Both the position numbers and the translations under genes were made by a program. This document shows positions 1-8,588 of a stretch of DNA of 33,804 nt, piece after piece. This stretch comes from an uncultured Bacteroides sp. GTDB taxonomy: Bacteria; Bacteroidota; Bacteroidia; Bacteroidales; Bacteroidaceae. Position 1 is the stretch's first letter. Each line of letters opens with the position of its first letter. The stretch is taken from positions 1 through 33,804 of the forward strand of contig CAMWRY010000005.1 of assembly GCA_947176775.1 (NCBI GenBank), read 5' to 3'. The notes beneath the pieces were generated by a model that was given only the letters and a program-made list of their open reading frames with translations, made no database searches and was not told where the DNA came from.

Positions 1-1
1 C

Positions 2-802
2 CCCACCACCTTGCGTACCCCCCACGATCGTGCCGCCTACCTGCTGGCCCACTTCTGGGACCGCATGGACTTTGCCGACACCCTGCGCAGCCGCCGCCCC
101 GACTTCGTGGAGCAGAACCTCGTCAACTACCTCTCCCTCTTCCCCCATGCGCAGGCCGATGCCCGTACCCGGGCCGTACACACCCTGATGCAGCGCGCCG
201 AAGCCGACAAACCTGCCTATCTGTTACTGGCCGAACTGGCCGAAAAATACCTCTATACCCCCGACTCGCCCATGCAGAGCGAAGAACACTTCATCCCCTT
301 TTTGGAAGAACTGGTCCGCACCCCTCTGCTGGACGAAACCGAGAAGTCGCGTCCACGCTTCCTGCTTTCCGCCGCCCTGAAAAATCGTCCCGGCACCACA
401 GCCGCCAATTTCGCCTACCACACCCGTAACAGCCGGCAGCAGACACTGCACAATACTCCTTCGGCCCCCCGACTGCTCCTGTTGTTCTATAACCCCGATT
501 GTTCCCACTGCCGCGAAGTCATCGCCCTGCTGCAAGCCGACCGTCGCCTGAAAGAAAGGCTGCACGACGGTCGCCTCACCCTGCTTGCCATCAATACCGA
601 AGGCACTCCCGAAACGGAAGCACATCCCGAACTCCTCCCCAACGACTGGATAACCGGAACAGCCGACACCACCCTTACCGACAACGAACTGTATATCCTC
701 CCCTCCATGCCCACCCTCTACCTGCTGGACGAGAAAAAACATGTCCTTCTGAAAGAGGCGACGCCTCAGGAAATACTCGCCTATCTGACGAAGGAAGTAT
801 AA
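2..802 (+). CDS. DUF5106-type thioredoxin-like protein, 5' end cut off by the window
   Basis: The reading frame is open to the left edge, so the true start and any signal peptide lie outside; the first possible start (TTG at 11) is not a convincing initiator. About 266 residues are visible. The first half is helical and charged and resembles the DUF5106 N-terminal domain of Bacteroides. The second half has a thioredoxin-like fold with a CSHC (CxxC) motif in the context NPDCSHC, near residue 160, and a PTLYLLD strand with the cis-proline position typical of thioredoxin folds. Such proteins are usually periplasmic or lipid-anchored and are presumed to be involved in disulfide or redox handling; no substrate can be named. 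Codon use is strikingly C-rich on this strand. Family assignment is from remembered sequence patterns; the redox role is inferred from CxxC only. Confidence 0.75.
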   Translation, partial: PTTLRTPHDRAAYLLAHFWDRMDFADTLRSRRPDFVEQNLVNYLSLFPHAQADARTRAVHTLMQRAEADKPAYLLLAELAEKYLYTPDSPMQSEEHFIPFLEELVRTPLLDETEKSRPRFLLSAALKNRPGTTAANFAYHTRNSRQQTLHNTPSAPRLLLLFYNPDCSHCREVIALLQADRRLKERLHDGRLTLLAINTEGTPETEAHPELLPNDWITGTADTTLTDNELYILPSMPTLYLLDEKKHVLLKEATPQEILAYLTKEV

Positions 803-974
803 AAACACGCGAGGCTTCCGACATTGGGAGTGACGGCACACGACAAATGAATCCGCTCTAATACACATAGAGCGTAATATGTTTTAATCAATAGAATAAC
901 ACTTTATCCACCTGTTGACGGAATTAAATCAGCAAGGAAATGGCTTCTGCAATTTCCCCCTATATTCCCTGACT

Positions 975-1066
975 TGACAGACACTTGTGTTCAGCGTGAC
1001 AAACACTTGTGTCTGTCAGCTTGAACACAAGTGTCTGTCACGCTGAACACAAGTGTCTGTCAAAGC
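975..1066. repeat. 22-bp-period inverted repeat array (four units, long hairpin)
   Basis: Four units share the core ACACTTGTGT or its complement. Two units read in one direction (975-996, 997-1018) and two in the other (1023-1044, 1045-1066), separated by GCTT. Within each pair the period is exactly 22 bp. The whole can fold into one hairpin with 38-bp arms (975-1012 against 1025-1062) containing a single mismatch and a 12-nt loop. The unit at 997-1018 is itself almost a perfect 22-bp dyad (TGACA..., ...TGTCA). There are no unique spacers, so it is not a CRISPR array. Function unknown. Confidence 0.9.
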
Positions 1067-1193
1067 GCATCATAACATCTGATAATCAACACATTAAAAC
1101 AATACAACATGCGCTCTGTGGACTATCGCTTATGTGAATCATTTATATCATGTTAAAGTAATGATGCTTCACTCCAGACGTGAAAGTATGAAA

Positions 1194-1225
1194 TTTGCAC
1201 ATTTCATAGTTTTTCCCTAACTTTG
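1194..1225 (+). promoter_or_regulatory. Promoter of the fimbrillin gene
   Basis: TTTG at 1194-1197 and TAACTTTG at 1218-1225 are 20 bp apart, matching the Bacteroides -33/-7 consensus (TTTG, TAnnTTTG). The predicted transcript would start around 1230, giving a leader of about 30 nt before the ATG at 1263. Confidence 0.8.
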
Positions 1226-1262
1226 TAGAAAGAATTCTTTATTACAATAATCTACTTACTCT

Positions 1263-3173
1263 ATGAAAAGAAAAGATTGGAATAACTTTTTCATCAGTAT
1301 ACTAACCGTATGCACCATGACCGGGTGCGGAAACCTTACAAACAGACAAGCAGACGCAACATCGGAAGTAAAACCCGAAACTTCGAAAGACACTATATAC
1401 ATGAACGTACAAGTGCAACTGCCTACAACCGGAGAAAACACAACAACACACAGAGCCAACGAAAACCGAGTGGACAACGTCCTGCTCGTACTGGCCGACC
1501 AAAACGACCGATTCATAGCCTGCGGCGAACAAGCCTCGCTGACGAACACCGGCAAAACCAAAGGAGTCATAAGCACCACTCAAAAGATAGACAAAGAGGC
1601 ACTGGCCGCCTACTACAACCCCGACGGGACACTGGAGGAAGGAAAAGAAAAAATCCACATCTACGTCTTCTGCAACCCCACAAACGAACTGAGGAACATC
1701 TTCAAAGAACATGCCATATCGAAAGAATGGATGCACAAGACCGAAAACATCACAGAAGATGCCTACGGCAACATCATAAGAGGAGGAGCCGTCTGGGGAG
1801 GCAAAGACCATCAGAACGGATTCCTGATGTCCACCGCAAACAGGGCATGTATAGAGAAACAGCTCCCCGGGAGGCTGGAACATTGGGAAAAATACAGCAA
1901 AGTGAGCACTCCCTTCCGCCTGTCCGGACCGAACCATACAGATGCTGACGGGAAAAGAGTAGACAATGAAGGAAATGTCGAGGTGGAACGTGCAGTGGCG
2001 CGTTTCGACTTCAAGGACGGAAGCAGGAACGGAGACCAGACGTACGTATTGGAGGCGGAGGAAGAAAACAACGCCATCCTGAAAGTGAAACTGACCAAAA
2101 TGGCGCTGGTGAACATGAGCCGGGACTTCTACTACCTGCGACGCGTATCCAAAGACGGTACCAACGCCAATGCACTGATCTGCGGAACAGAATATGAAAA
2201 GGGAACGGAAGCCAACTATGTGGCTGACACGGATGCCGCCACTAAAAAGGGAAGTTCGCCGGCCATCGATCCGGGCTATCCCTTCAAGGATTACTTCAAC
2301 TTCTGCCTCGGCAACCAGGAAGCAGGCAACTGGAGCATCGATGCCACCGCACGCAGCCAATGGTACACCTCCGTAATATCAAAAGTCATCGGCAGTAACG
2401 GGACGGCAAGCGGCAACAATCCCCAAAGCTACCACATCTGGCGTTATGTGACCGAAAACACCATCCCCGGAGCCCACCTGCAACAGAACGGCATCACCAC
2501 CGGCATCGTGTTCAAGGGACAAATCATCCCTACCGAAAGAGCTTCCCAAAGGCTGAAGGATGCCATTGCAAACGCCAAAGGAGATCCTGCCAAAGACCCG
2601 ATTCTCTATTCCTACGGCAAAAAACTCTACGTGACGTGGGAAGAGGTCCGCGAAAACGCATTCCAGACAGATGAAAACAGCACGTTCTACAAAGCCGTCT
2701 TCGGGAAGGCCAAGAAAAGAGACATCACCCTAAAAGGGAATGGACAAACAGCCACCTACAGCCCGGATCAGGCAAGCCCGGACTATCTGTGGGAGAAGTG
2801 GCATGAACAGAATATAGGCAACAAAACTCTTCAGGCCGATTTCAGAAAAGCAGCCAAACAGGCGGAGTTCACCTTATACCAGTCGAGCACGGACGACTAC
2901 GATGCAGCCGGTTACTATTGCTACTACTTCTGCTGGAACAGGCACAACGTCCACGGGAACCATGCTGCGGCAGGACCGATGGAATTTGCCGTAGTACGCA
3001 ACAATATCTACCGGTTTTCCGTGACCGGCATCAACCGACTCGGGCATCCGCGCATCTCAGAGAACGACCCCAATCCGGTAGCTCCGGACACCCCGGACAA
3101 GAACGACGGGGATTATCTCTCGCTCTCCGTGGATGTACTTCCCTGGGATGGCGTGTTGACAACAAGGATTTGA
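1263..3173 (+). CDS. Mfa1-like fimbrillin (major fimbria subunit) lipoprotein
   Basis: 636 residues. The N-terminus is a short basic and hydrophobic signal ending in a lipobox-like MTGC, with the acylated cysteine at residue 22. An N-terminal strand region (MNVQVQLP..., then VDNVLLVLAD) fits the fimbrillin jelly-roll domain. The tail has the hallmark order of Mfa1-type major subunits: EFAVVRNNIYRFSVTGI, a proline/aspartate-rich linker, and a final strand LSVDVLPWDG. In that family the lipid-anchored precursor is cleaved by a gingipain-like protease and assembles by strand exchange into surface fimbriae. No mfa2-5-like anchor or tip genes lie next to it, so it is an orphan subunit. It has its own promoter immediately upstream. 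The family is clear; the assembly partner is unknown. Confidence 0.85.
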   Translation: MKRKDWNNFFISILTVCTMTGCGNLTNRQADATSEVKPETSKDTIYMNVQVQLPTTGENTTTHRANENRVDNVLLVLADQNDRFIACGEQASLTNTGKTKGVISTTQKIDKEALAAYYNPDGTLEEGKEKIHIYVFCNPTNELRNIFKEHAISKEWMHKTENITEDAYGNIIRGGAVWGGKDHQNGFLMSTANRACIEKQLPGRLEHWEKYSKVSTPFRLSGPNHTDADGKRVDNEGNVEVERAVARFDFKDGSRNGDQTYVLEAEEENNAILKVKLTKMALVNMSRDFYYLRRVSKDGTNANALICGTEYEKGTEANYVADTDAATKKGSSPAIDPGYPFKDYFNFCLGNQEAGNWSIDATARSQWYTSVISKVIGSNGTASGNNPQSYHIWRYVTENTIPGAHLQQNGITTGIVFKGQIIPTERASQRLKDAIANAKGDPAKDPILYSYGKKLYVTWEEVRENAFQTDENSTFYKAVFGKAKKRDITLKGNGQTATYSPDQASPDYLWEKWHEQNIGNKTLQADFRKAAKQAEFTLYQSSTDDYDAAGYYCYYFCWNRHNVHGNHAAAGPMEFAVVRNNIYRFSVTGINRLGHPRISENDPNPVAPDTPDKNDGDYLSLSVDVLPWDGVLTTRI

Positions 3174-3200
3174 TTATTCCGGAAATATCATATACTTTTG
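3169..3200 (+). promoter_or_regulatory. Promoter of dnaG, overlapping the fimbrillin stop codon
   Basis: TTTG at 3169-3172 overlaps the fimbrillin TGA stop (3171-3173). TACTTTTG at 3193-3200 follows after exactly 20 bp, matching the Bacteroides -33/-7 consensus. The dnaG ATG is at 3221, so the leader would be only about 15 nt. Confidence 0.75.
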
Positions 3201-3220
3201 CACCTGCATAAGAAAAGACA

Positions 3221-5332
3221 ATGATAGACCAAGCCACCATAGACAGGATTCTGGATGCCGCACAAATCACTGATGTAGTGTCAGACTTTGTCACACTGCG
3301 CAAACGTGGTGTGAACTATGTCGGCCTGTGTCCCTTCCACGATGACAAGACTCCTTCTTTTTATGTCTCCCCTGCCAAAGGACTCTGCAAATGCTTCGCC
3401 TGCGGAAAAGGAGGAAATGCAGTGCACTTCATCATGGAGCACGAACAGATGTCGTACCCCGAAGCATTGAAGTACCTCGCCAAGAAATACGGCATCGAAA
3501 TCAAGGAACGCGAACTCTCCAGCGAAGAAAAACTGGCGCAAAGCGAACGGGAAAGCCTCTTCATCGTGAACAATTTTGCCCGTGACTATTTCCAGAATAT
3601 CCTGAAGAACCACGTGGACGGCCGAAGCATCGGCATGGCCTACTTCCGCAGCCGCGGCTTCCGGGATGACATCATCGAGAAGTTCCAGCTGGGCTACTGC
3701 ACTGAGAGCCACGACGCCCTGGCCCAGGAGGCCCTGAAGAAAGGCTACAAAAAGGAGTACCTCATCAAGACCGGACTCTGCTACGAGACTGACGACCACC
3801 GCCTGCGCGACCGCTTCTGGGGACGGGTCATTTTTCCGGTACATACCCTCTCGGGCAAGGTGGTGGCATTCGGAGGACGTGTATTGGCCAGCGCCACCAA
3901 AGGTGTCAAGGTGAAATATGTCAACTCGCCCGAATCGGAGATTTACCATAAAAGCAATGAGCTGTATGGCATCTACTTTGCCAAGCAGGCCATCGTGAAA
4001 CAGGACCGCTGTTTCCTGGTGGAAGGTTATACGGATGTCATCTCCATGCACCAGTCGGGCATCGAGAATGTGGTGGCTTCTTCGGGAACGGCACTGACCT
4101 CGGGACAGATTCGCATGATTCACCGGTTTACCAACAACATGACCGTACTCTACGACGGCGATGCCGCCGGCATCAAGGCTTCTATCCGAGGCATTGACAT
4201 GCTGCTGGAGGAAGGCATGAACATCAAAGTCTGCCTCCTGCCCGACGGCGACGACCCGGACTCCTTCGCGCGCAAGCACAATGCAACAGAGTTCCAAGCT
4301 TTCATACAGGAAAATGAAACGGACTTTATCCGCTTCAAGGCCAACTTGCTGCTGGAAGATGCCGGCAAAGATCCCATCAAGCGTGCCGAACTTATCGGCA
4401 GCCTTGTGCAGAGCATCTCCATCATTCCCGAAGCCATTGTGCGCGATGTCTACATCAAGGAGTGTGCCCAGCTGCTGCATGTGGAAGACAAGCTGCTGGT
4501 GTCCGAAGTGGCCAAGCGCCGCGAAAAACAAGCCGAGCAACAGGCCGAACGGGCGGAACGCGAACGCCGGGCGGCAAACGCCGCAAGAGCCAATGCCGAA
4601 GCCGGCATCCAAAGCAACACCACCGTCGCAACACCCGGCAGCACCGGAACACAGCAGGCTACCGGATATCCGGCCGAAGCCGCTCCGGCCAGCGGATTAT
4701 CACAAGAAGCGCCCTCCTCTCCTTTTCCACCGGAAGAGGCATACGTCTCCTTCATTCCGCAAGAAGAGAAAGAAGGTCAGGAGTTCTATAAATACGAAAG
4801 GCTGATTCTGCAAATGGTAGTGCGCTACGGAGAAAGGGTTATGTGCAACGTAGCCAATGAGGAGGGAGAAGAAATCCCCATCACCGTCACCGAATATGTA
4901 GTCAACGACTTGAAAGAGGACGACCTTGCTTTCCACAATCCCCTTCACCGCCAGATATTGGCAGAAGCCGCGGAGCGGATTCACCACGAAGGGTTTGCGG
5001 CCGAACGCTATTTCGTGGCACATCCCGACCCCGTCATCAGCAAATTGTGCGTGGAGCTTGTCAGCAACCGCTATCAGCTGAGAAAATCACAGATAGAACA
5101 AATGGTGACGGACGAAGAGAGACTCTATGAACTGATTCCGCGGTTGATGATAAACTTCAAATATGCCATCGTCAGCGAGGAGTTGAAACACATCATGTCT
5201 GCCCTGCAGAACCCTGCCATCGTCCATGATGAAGCAAGATGCAACGAGCTAATGCAACGCTACAACGACATGCGCAAGATACAAAGTATTATGGCCAAAC
5301 GTCTGGGAGACAGAGTTGTGCTGAGTTTCTGA
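3221..5332 (+). CDS. dnaG: DNA primase DnaG
   Basis: 703 residues. It makes RNA primers at the replication fork together with the replicative helicase DnaB. The N-terminal CHC2 zinc-binding domain is intact, with ligands Cys37, His40, Cys58 and Cys61 (CPFH ... CFAC). The TOPRIM catalytic core shows VEGYTD near residue 267 and the metal-binding DGD in LYDGDAAG near residue 311. A low-complexity, Ala/Glu/Gln-rich linker (about residues 435-505) separates the core from the C-terminal helicase-interaction region, which makes the protein longer than E. coli primase (581 residues). The start is supported by the standard MIDQ... beginning just before the zinc domain and by the promoter at 3169-3200. 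It converges on folE with 13 bp between stop codons and no obvious terminator. Confidence 0.97.
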   Translation: MIDQATIDRILDAAQITDVVSDFVTLRKRGVNYVGLCPFHDDKTPSFYVSPAKGLCKCFACGKGGNAVHFIMEHEQMSYPEALKYLAKKYGIEIKERELSSEEKLAQSERESLFIVNNFARDYFQNILKNHVDGRSIGMAYFRSRGFRDDIIEKFQLGYCTESHDALAQEALKKGYKKEYLIKTGLCYETDDHRLRDRFWGRVIFPVHTLSGKVVAFGGRVLASATKGVKVKYVNSPESEIYHKSNELYGIYFAKQAIVKQDRCFLVEGYTDVISMHQSGIENVVASSGTALTSGQIRMIHRFTNNMTVLYDGDAAGIKASIRGIDMLLEEGMNIKVCLLPDGDDPDSFARKHNATEFQAFIQENETDFIRFKANLLLEDAGKDPIKRAELIGSLVQSISIIPEAIVRDVYIKECAQLLHVEDKLLVSEVAKRREKQAEQQAERAERERRAANAARANAEAGIQSNTTVATPGSTGTQQATGYPAEAAPASGLSQEAPSSPFPPEEAYVSFIPQEEKEGQEFYKYERLILQMVVRYGERVMCNVANEEGEEIPITVTEYVVNDLKEDDLAFHNPLHRQILAEAAERIHHEGFAAERYFVAHPDPVISKLCVELVSNRYQLRKSQIEQMVTDEERLYELIPRLMINFKYAIVSEELKHIMSALQNPAIVHDEARCNELMQRYNDMRKIQSIMAKRLGDRVVLSF

Positions 5333-5345
5333 CTCTCTCCCCTCC

Positions 5346-5933
5346 CTATGAATTATGGCGTATCAGATTCATGAACTCTTCCCGGGTCTTTGCCTGATTG
5401 AAGGCTCCGGTAAAGTCGGAAGTAGTCGTAATGGAATTCTGCTTCTCCACGCCGCGCATCTGCATGCACATGTGCTTGGCCTCTACTACGACCATCACCC
5501 CCAACGGATTCAGCGTCTCCTGAATGCACTCCTTGATTTGAAGCGTCATACGTTCCTGCACTTGCAGGCGATGGGAGAAGATATCCACCACACGGGCAAT
5601 CTTGCTCAGTCCGGTGATATAGCCGTTAGGAATATAGGCTACATGTGCCTTTCCGTAGAACGGAAGCATGTGATGTTCGCAAAGCGAGAAGAAGTCGATG
5701 TCCTTCACAATCACCATCTGGCTGTACGCCTCTTGGAATTTGGCGGAACGGAGTACCTCATGGGGGTCCATGTAGTATCCTTTCGTCAACGACAACATGG
5801 CCTTTGCCACCCGTTCGGGCGTCTTCAGCAGTCCCTCGCGTCCGGCATCTTCGCCCAGTAAAGTGAGAATACGATGATAATGTTCTTTCAACTCCTCCAA
5901 CGAGGGAGATACAATTTCTTCTTTTCCTAACAT
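5346..5933 (-). CDS. folE: GTP cyclohydrolase I
   Basis: 195 residues. It converts GTP to 7,8-dihydroneopterin triphosphate, the first step of folate (and queuosine precursor) synthesis, in the cytoplasm. The zinc ligands are visible as Cys85 and His88 (SLCEHH) and Cys156 (HMCMQMRG), so it is the canonical zinc type IA enzyme. The GTP-binding stretch HRLQVQER is present. Length is normal for the short bacterial form. It starts 10 bp after the SPOR-domain gene and is probably its operon partner. Confidence 0.97.
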   Translation of the reverse strand: MLGKEEIVSPSLEELKEHYHRILTLLGEDAGREGLLKTPERVAKAMLSLTKGYYMDPHEVLRSAKFQEAYSQMVIVKDIDFFSLCEHHMLPFYGKAHVAYIPNGYITGLSKIARVVDIFSHRLQVQERMTLQIKECIQETLNPLGVMVVVEAKHMCMQMRGVEKQNSITTTSDFTGAFNQAKTREEFMNLIRHNS

Positions 5934-5943
5934 GATTGTTCTT

Positions 5944-6402
5944 TTATAAGGGAATGTTTATCTGCTCTTTCACTATGGAAACTTCCTTGAATACACCGGT
6001 AGCACGCAACTGGCGCATCATGGCATCCGCTTCCTCAATACTGCGGAAGTCTCCCACACGGCACAACCAACGGGGAGGATTGAAAAAGGTATAGACGGTA
6101 AGTTCCGGAAAATGTTCCTTGATACGAGCTGCCACTGCATGAGCTTCATTCTTGGCCTCACGGGTGTTGTTTCCGGCATACACCTGTATGCGGTAACCCG
6201 AACTTTTAATCACTTTCTTCTCACCCGAACTGGCAGGCACATACTCTGAACCTATCAATGCCGCAATACGCGCATCTTGATGGATAGTCACCTTGCCTTG
6301 TCCCGGCACACTGCGTTCCAAGCTCTTCACAATGCTGTTCTGTGCCACAGAAAAACTTGCAAAAGCGAAACATACAACTAAAAGCAAACCAAGCTTCTTC
6401 AT
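5944..6402 (-). CDS. SPOR-domain periplasmic protein
   Basis: 152 residues from the ATG at 6402; the frame is open further upstream, but this start gives a clean signal peptide ([18 protein letters not shown], cleavage near VAQ). The C-terminal half (about residues 70-145) has the SPOR pattern: a strand GYRIQVYAG, a helix, then WLCRVGDF and a second helix with [15 protein letters not shown] domains bind glycan strands of peptidoglycan stripped of stem peptides, usually at division sites. The gene lies between the tpiA terminator and folE, 10 bp before folE. The specific role is unknown. Confidence 0.85.
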   Translation of the reverse strand: MKKLGLLLVVCFAFASFSVAQNSIVKSLERSVPGQGKVTIHQDARIAALIGSEYVPASSGEKKVIKSSGYRIQVYAGNNTREAKNEAHAVAARIKEHFPELTVYTFFNPPRWLCRVGDFRSIEEADAMMRQLRATGVFKEVSIVKEQINIPL

Positions 6403-6440
6403 AATAGGTAATTGATAGTATGGATAATCGACCATGAAAA

Positions 6441-6480
6441 ACAAAAGAAGGTGTGCCAAAACTCAATCATGGCACACCCT
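6441..6480 (-). terminator. Intrinsic terminator downstream of tpiA
   Basis: Read on the minus strand, the arms GGTGTGCCA (6470-6478) and TGGCACACC (6450-6458) form a perfect 9-bp stem with an 11-nt loop, followed by a T-rich run (TTCTTTTGTTTTT). It lies 12 bp past the tpiA stop codon. Confidence 0.8.
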
Positions 6481-6490
6481 CATTTATCCA

Positions 6491-7246
6491 TTAGTTGAAG
6501 GCATCAATGATACCCTTGAAATCAGCAACCTTCAGAGCGGCGCCACCAATCAGACCGCCATCAACATCAGGGTTAGCAAACAATTCCTTTGCATTAGAAG
6601 GCTTGCAGCTACCACCGTAGAGGATAGAGCAGTTGTCGGCAATCTCCTGACCGTACTTCTCGGCAACGGCAGAACGGATGAATGCATGGATTTCCTGAGC
6701 CTGCTCCGGAGTAGCCGTCTTACCTGTACCGATAGCCCAAACCGGCTCGTAAGCCAAGATAACCTTAGAGAAATCTTCGGCAGACAGAGAGAATACGGAA
6801 GCCAGCTGAGCAGCTACCACTTCATTCTGCTTGTTTGCCTCACGCTCTTCCAACACTTCGCCGATGCAGAAAATCGGAGTCAGGCCGTTGGCCAAAGCCA
6901 ATTTTACTTTTTCTTCCAGGATAGCCACAGTTTCACCATAGTAAGCACGACGTTCAGAGTGACCCAGGATTACATATTTTGCACCTGTAGAAGCAACCAT
7001 GGCGGCTGAAACCTCACCTGTGTATGCACCTGATTCCTTGTCAGCACAGTTTTCCGCACCTACACCGATCTTGGCAGCATCTACCAAAGGAGTAACAGAT
7101 GCCAAGTGGATAAACGGAGTACAGATGATTACATCACAATTGGGCTTTTCATTAGCCAACGCTTCATTCAGTTCTTTTGCAAGAGCAATACCTTCTTGGA
7201 GGGTCTTGTTCATTTTCCAGTTTCCTGCAACAATGTTCTTTCTCAT
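6491..7246 (-). CDS. tpiA: Triosephosphate isomerase
   Basis: 251 residues. It interconverts dihydroxyacetone phosphate and glyceraldehyde 3-phosphate in glycolysis and gluconeogenesis. All catalytic residues are visible: Lys11 (GNWKMN), His96 (ILGHSERR) and Glu167 ([12 protein letters not shown]). The phosphate-gripping loop [13 protein letters not shown] and the C-terminal LYGGSCKP and GGLIGGAAL motifs are intact. It is the third gene of a minus-strand run after the DUF1599 and DoxX-like genes (43-bp gap) and is followed by a terminator. Confidence 0.98.
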   Translation of the reverse strand: MRKNIVAGNWKMNKTLQEGIALAKELNEALANEKPNCDVIICTPFIHLASVTPLVDAAKIGVGAENCADKESGAYTGEVSAAMVASTGAKYVILGHSERRAYYGETVAILEEKVKLALANGLTPIFCIGEVLEEREANKQNEVVAAQLASVFSLSAEDFSKVILAYEPVWAIGTGKTATPEQAQEIHAFIRSAVAEKYGQEIADNCSILYGGSCKPSNAKELFANPDVDGGLIGGAALKVADFKGIIDAFN

Positions 7247-7289
7247 TTTGTTTTATTTTTAAAAGGGTTAATATATCTGTTATTCACTA

Positions 7290-8588
7290 TTATGATTGCT
7301 TCTGCTGCTGTCGCCCCCTGCGCCTTACGAGCAAAACATCGGCACAAAGTACCATTAACAGAGGAAGGATGAACCACAGCAGTACATAGCCTATGGTTCG
7401 CCAATCGCTCTCCTGCTTCTGCTTGCCCAGTTCCAACTTGTCCAAGCTGTCGGTCAGCATATATTCATCGGGCAACCGGTTGTCACTCCATTTGTTCAAG
7501 ATGGTTCCATCTTTTATCAGCAGCAGACCGGGATTGGAACGAATCATGGTTTTCAGCATTATTTCGTCCGCCTCGCAGAAAGGATATTCCGCTCCGGTCT
7601 TGTCACGCCACAACTCTATTTCGTTCTCCGGAGAGGCGGTCAGCGCATAAAAGCCATATCCATGCTCCACACTGTAGTCGTATATCTCGTTGATAAGGTC
7701 GATATTGCTGTCGTCAGCCGCTTCTATCCGGTGGGCAACCAGCAAAAACGTGTACCCTTTATCAGACAGCACGCTGTCTGTTATGTCCTCCCACGTATCC
7801 AGGCTCGTCATAAAAAAATCATGGATAGGGGGTTCATAGCCCTTCTCCTTCACAACCAGACGCGTCTTTACAAGTGTCCATGTACTGTCGGGATAGTTGT
7901 CCACGGTAAACTCCCGGCGTTTGCCATCCTTCTCCATTATAAACAGTGTCTCAACCACACTCGGCTTGACCCCTTCGGGTATTTCCATGCCTGCCTTGAT
8001 ATTAGCACCGATTCTGTAAGGGCGGAAATCGAGTATCGGCAGATTCTCCAAACAATAGAAGGAGAGTATAAATACGAACAGAAATGTGTACATGGAAATC
8101 ATCCATTCCATCTTTGGCGTAATGAAGCGCACCAGCCGGTCCTGCCATCTGAACACGGACACTGCCGCTATCAGCAACACTACGTTCTTGCCAAACGTCT
8201 GCCAATTGGTCAATATCCAAGCATCACCGAAACATCCGCAATCGGATACCGGGTCGGTCAAAGCCAGATAAAGCGTTAATGGAGTCATTACGGCCATCAG
8301 CAGTAATGCCCATGCGGATGCCACCTTCCGGTATATCCCCAAAAATAGGAAAACACCGACACTGAACTCAATAGCGGACAAGGCTATTCCTCCCAGCAGC
8401 GGCAGATAAAAAGGAAACCAAGAAATCATGCCGAAGGCCGTCAGGTAGTCCTGAATTTTGTAGAAGGATCCCAGTGGATCCACAGCCTTTACAAATCCGG
8501 AAAATATGAACAAAGCCCCCAGCAGAAAACGACAGAGGTTCGCCCATACTTGTACGGCAATATGTCTCTTGTCAATCTCCAAAATCAA
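7290..8588 (-). CDS. DoxX-like membrane protein with a periplasmic domain (BT_3928 family)
   Basis: 432 residues. The N-terminal third is a four- to five-helix DoxX/MauE-like membrane bundle: ALFIFSGFVKAVDP is the characteristic first helix, and a conserved cysteine pair occurs in SDCGCFGDAW. A long extracytoplasmic region (about residues 190-400) follows and ends with a stretch resembling a thioredoxin-like fold (LLLIKDGTILNKW). A final membrane helix sits near residues 405-425 with a basic tail (RRRGRQQQK). DoxX/MauE relatives are linked to quinone or disulfide redox chemistry; a role in periplasmic redox is inference. It overlaps the DUF1599 gene by 17 bp, which suggests translational coupling, and precedes tpiA by 43 bp. 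I recall this neighbourhood as conserved in Bacteroides. Confidence 0.8.
   Translation of the reverse strand: MILEIDKRHIAVQVWANLCRFLLGALFIFSGFVKAVDPLGSFYKIQDYLTAFGMISWFPFYLPLLGGIALSAIEFSVGVFLFLGIYRKVASAWALLLMAVMTPLTLYLALTDPVSDCGCFGDAWILTNWQTFGKNVVLLIAAVSVFRWQDRLVRFITPKMEWMISMYTFLFVFILSFYCLENLPILDFRPYRIGANIKAGMEIPEGVKPSVVETLFIMEKDGKRREFTVDNYPDSTWTLVKTRLVVKEKGYEPPIHDFFMTSLDTWEDITDSVLSDKGYTFLLVAHRIEAADDSNIDLINEIYDYSVEHGYGFYALTASPENEIELWRDKTGAEYPFCEADEIMLKTMIRSNPGLLLIKDGTILNKWSDNRLPDEYMLTDSLDKLELGKQKQESDWRTIGYVLLWFILPLLMVLCADVLLVRRRGRQQQKQS

Larger units (their letters stand above)
803..1262. other. 460-bp intergenic region with a repeat array and a promoter
   Basis: No convincing gene lies here on either strand. 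The region holds the 22-bp-period inverted repeat array (975-1066) and, near its right end, the promoter of the fimbrillin gene (1194-1225). The remainder (803-974 and 1067-1190) is AT-rich and shows nothing recognisable. No hairpin with a T-tract follows the stop codon of the first gene. Confidence 0.7.

Noticed and set aside
975-1066. CRISPR array or invertible promoter
   Set aside because: Units are contiguous and partly inverted with no unique spacers. The inverted arms are only 12 bp apart and enclose no promoter, so there is nothing to flip.
1302-2360. A 352-codon open frame on the minus strand
   Set aside because: Antisense to the fimbrillin gene; Cys/Val/Phe-rich with no domain pattern, as expected from the complementary strand.
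3281-4612. A 443-codon open frame on the minus strand
   Set aside because: It is a shadow of dnaG, whose zinc and TOPRIM motifs are unmistakable on the plus strand.
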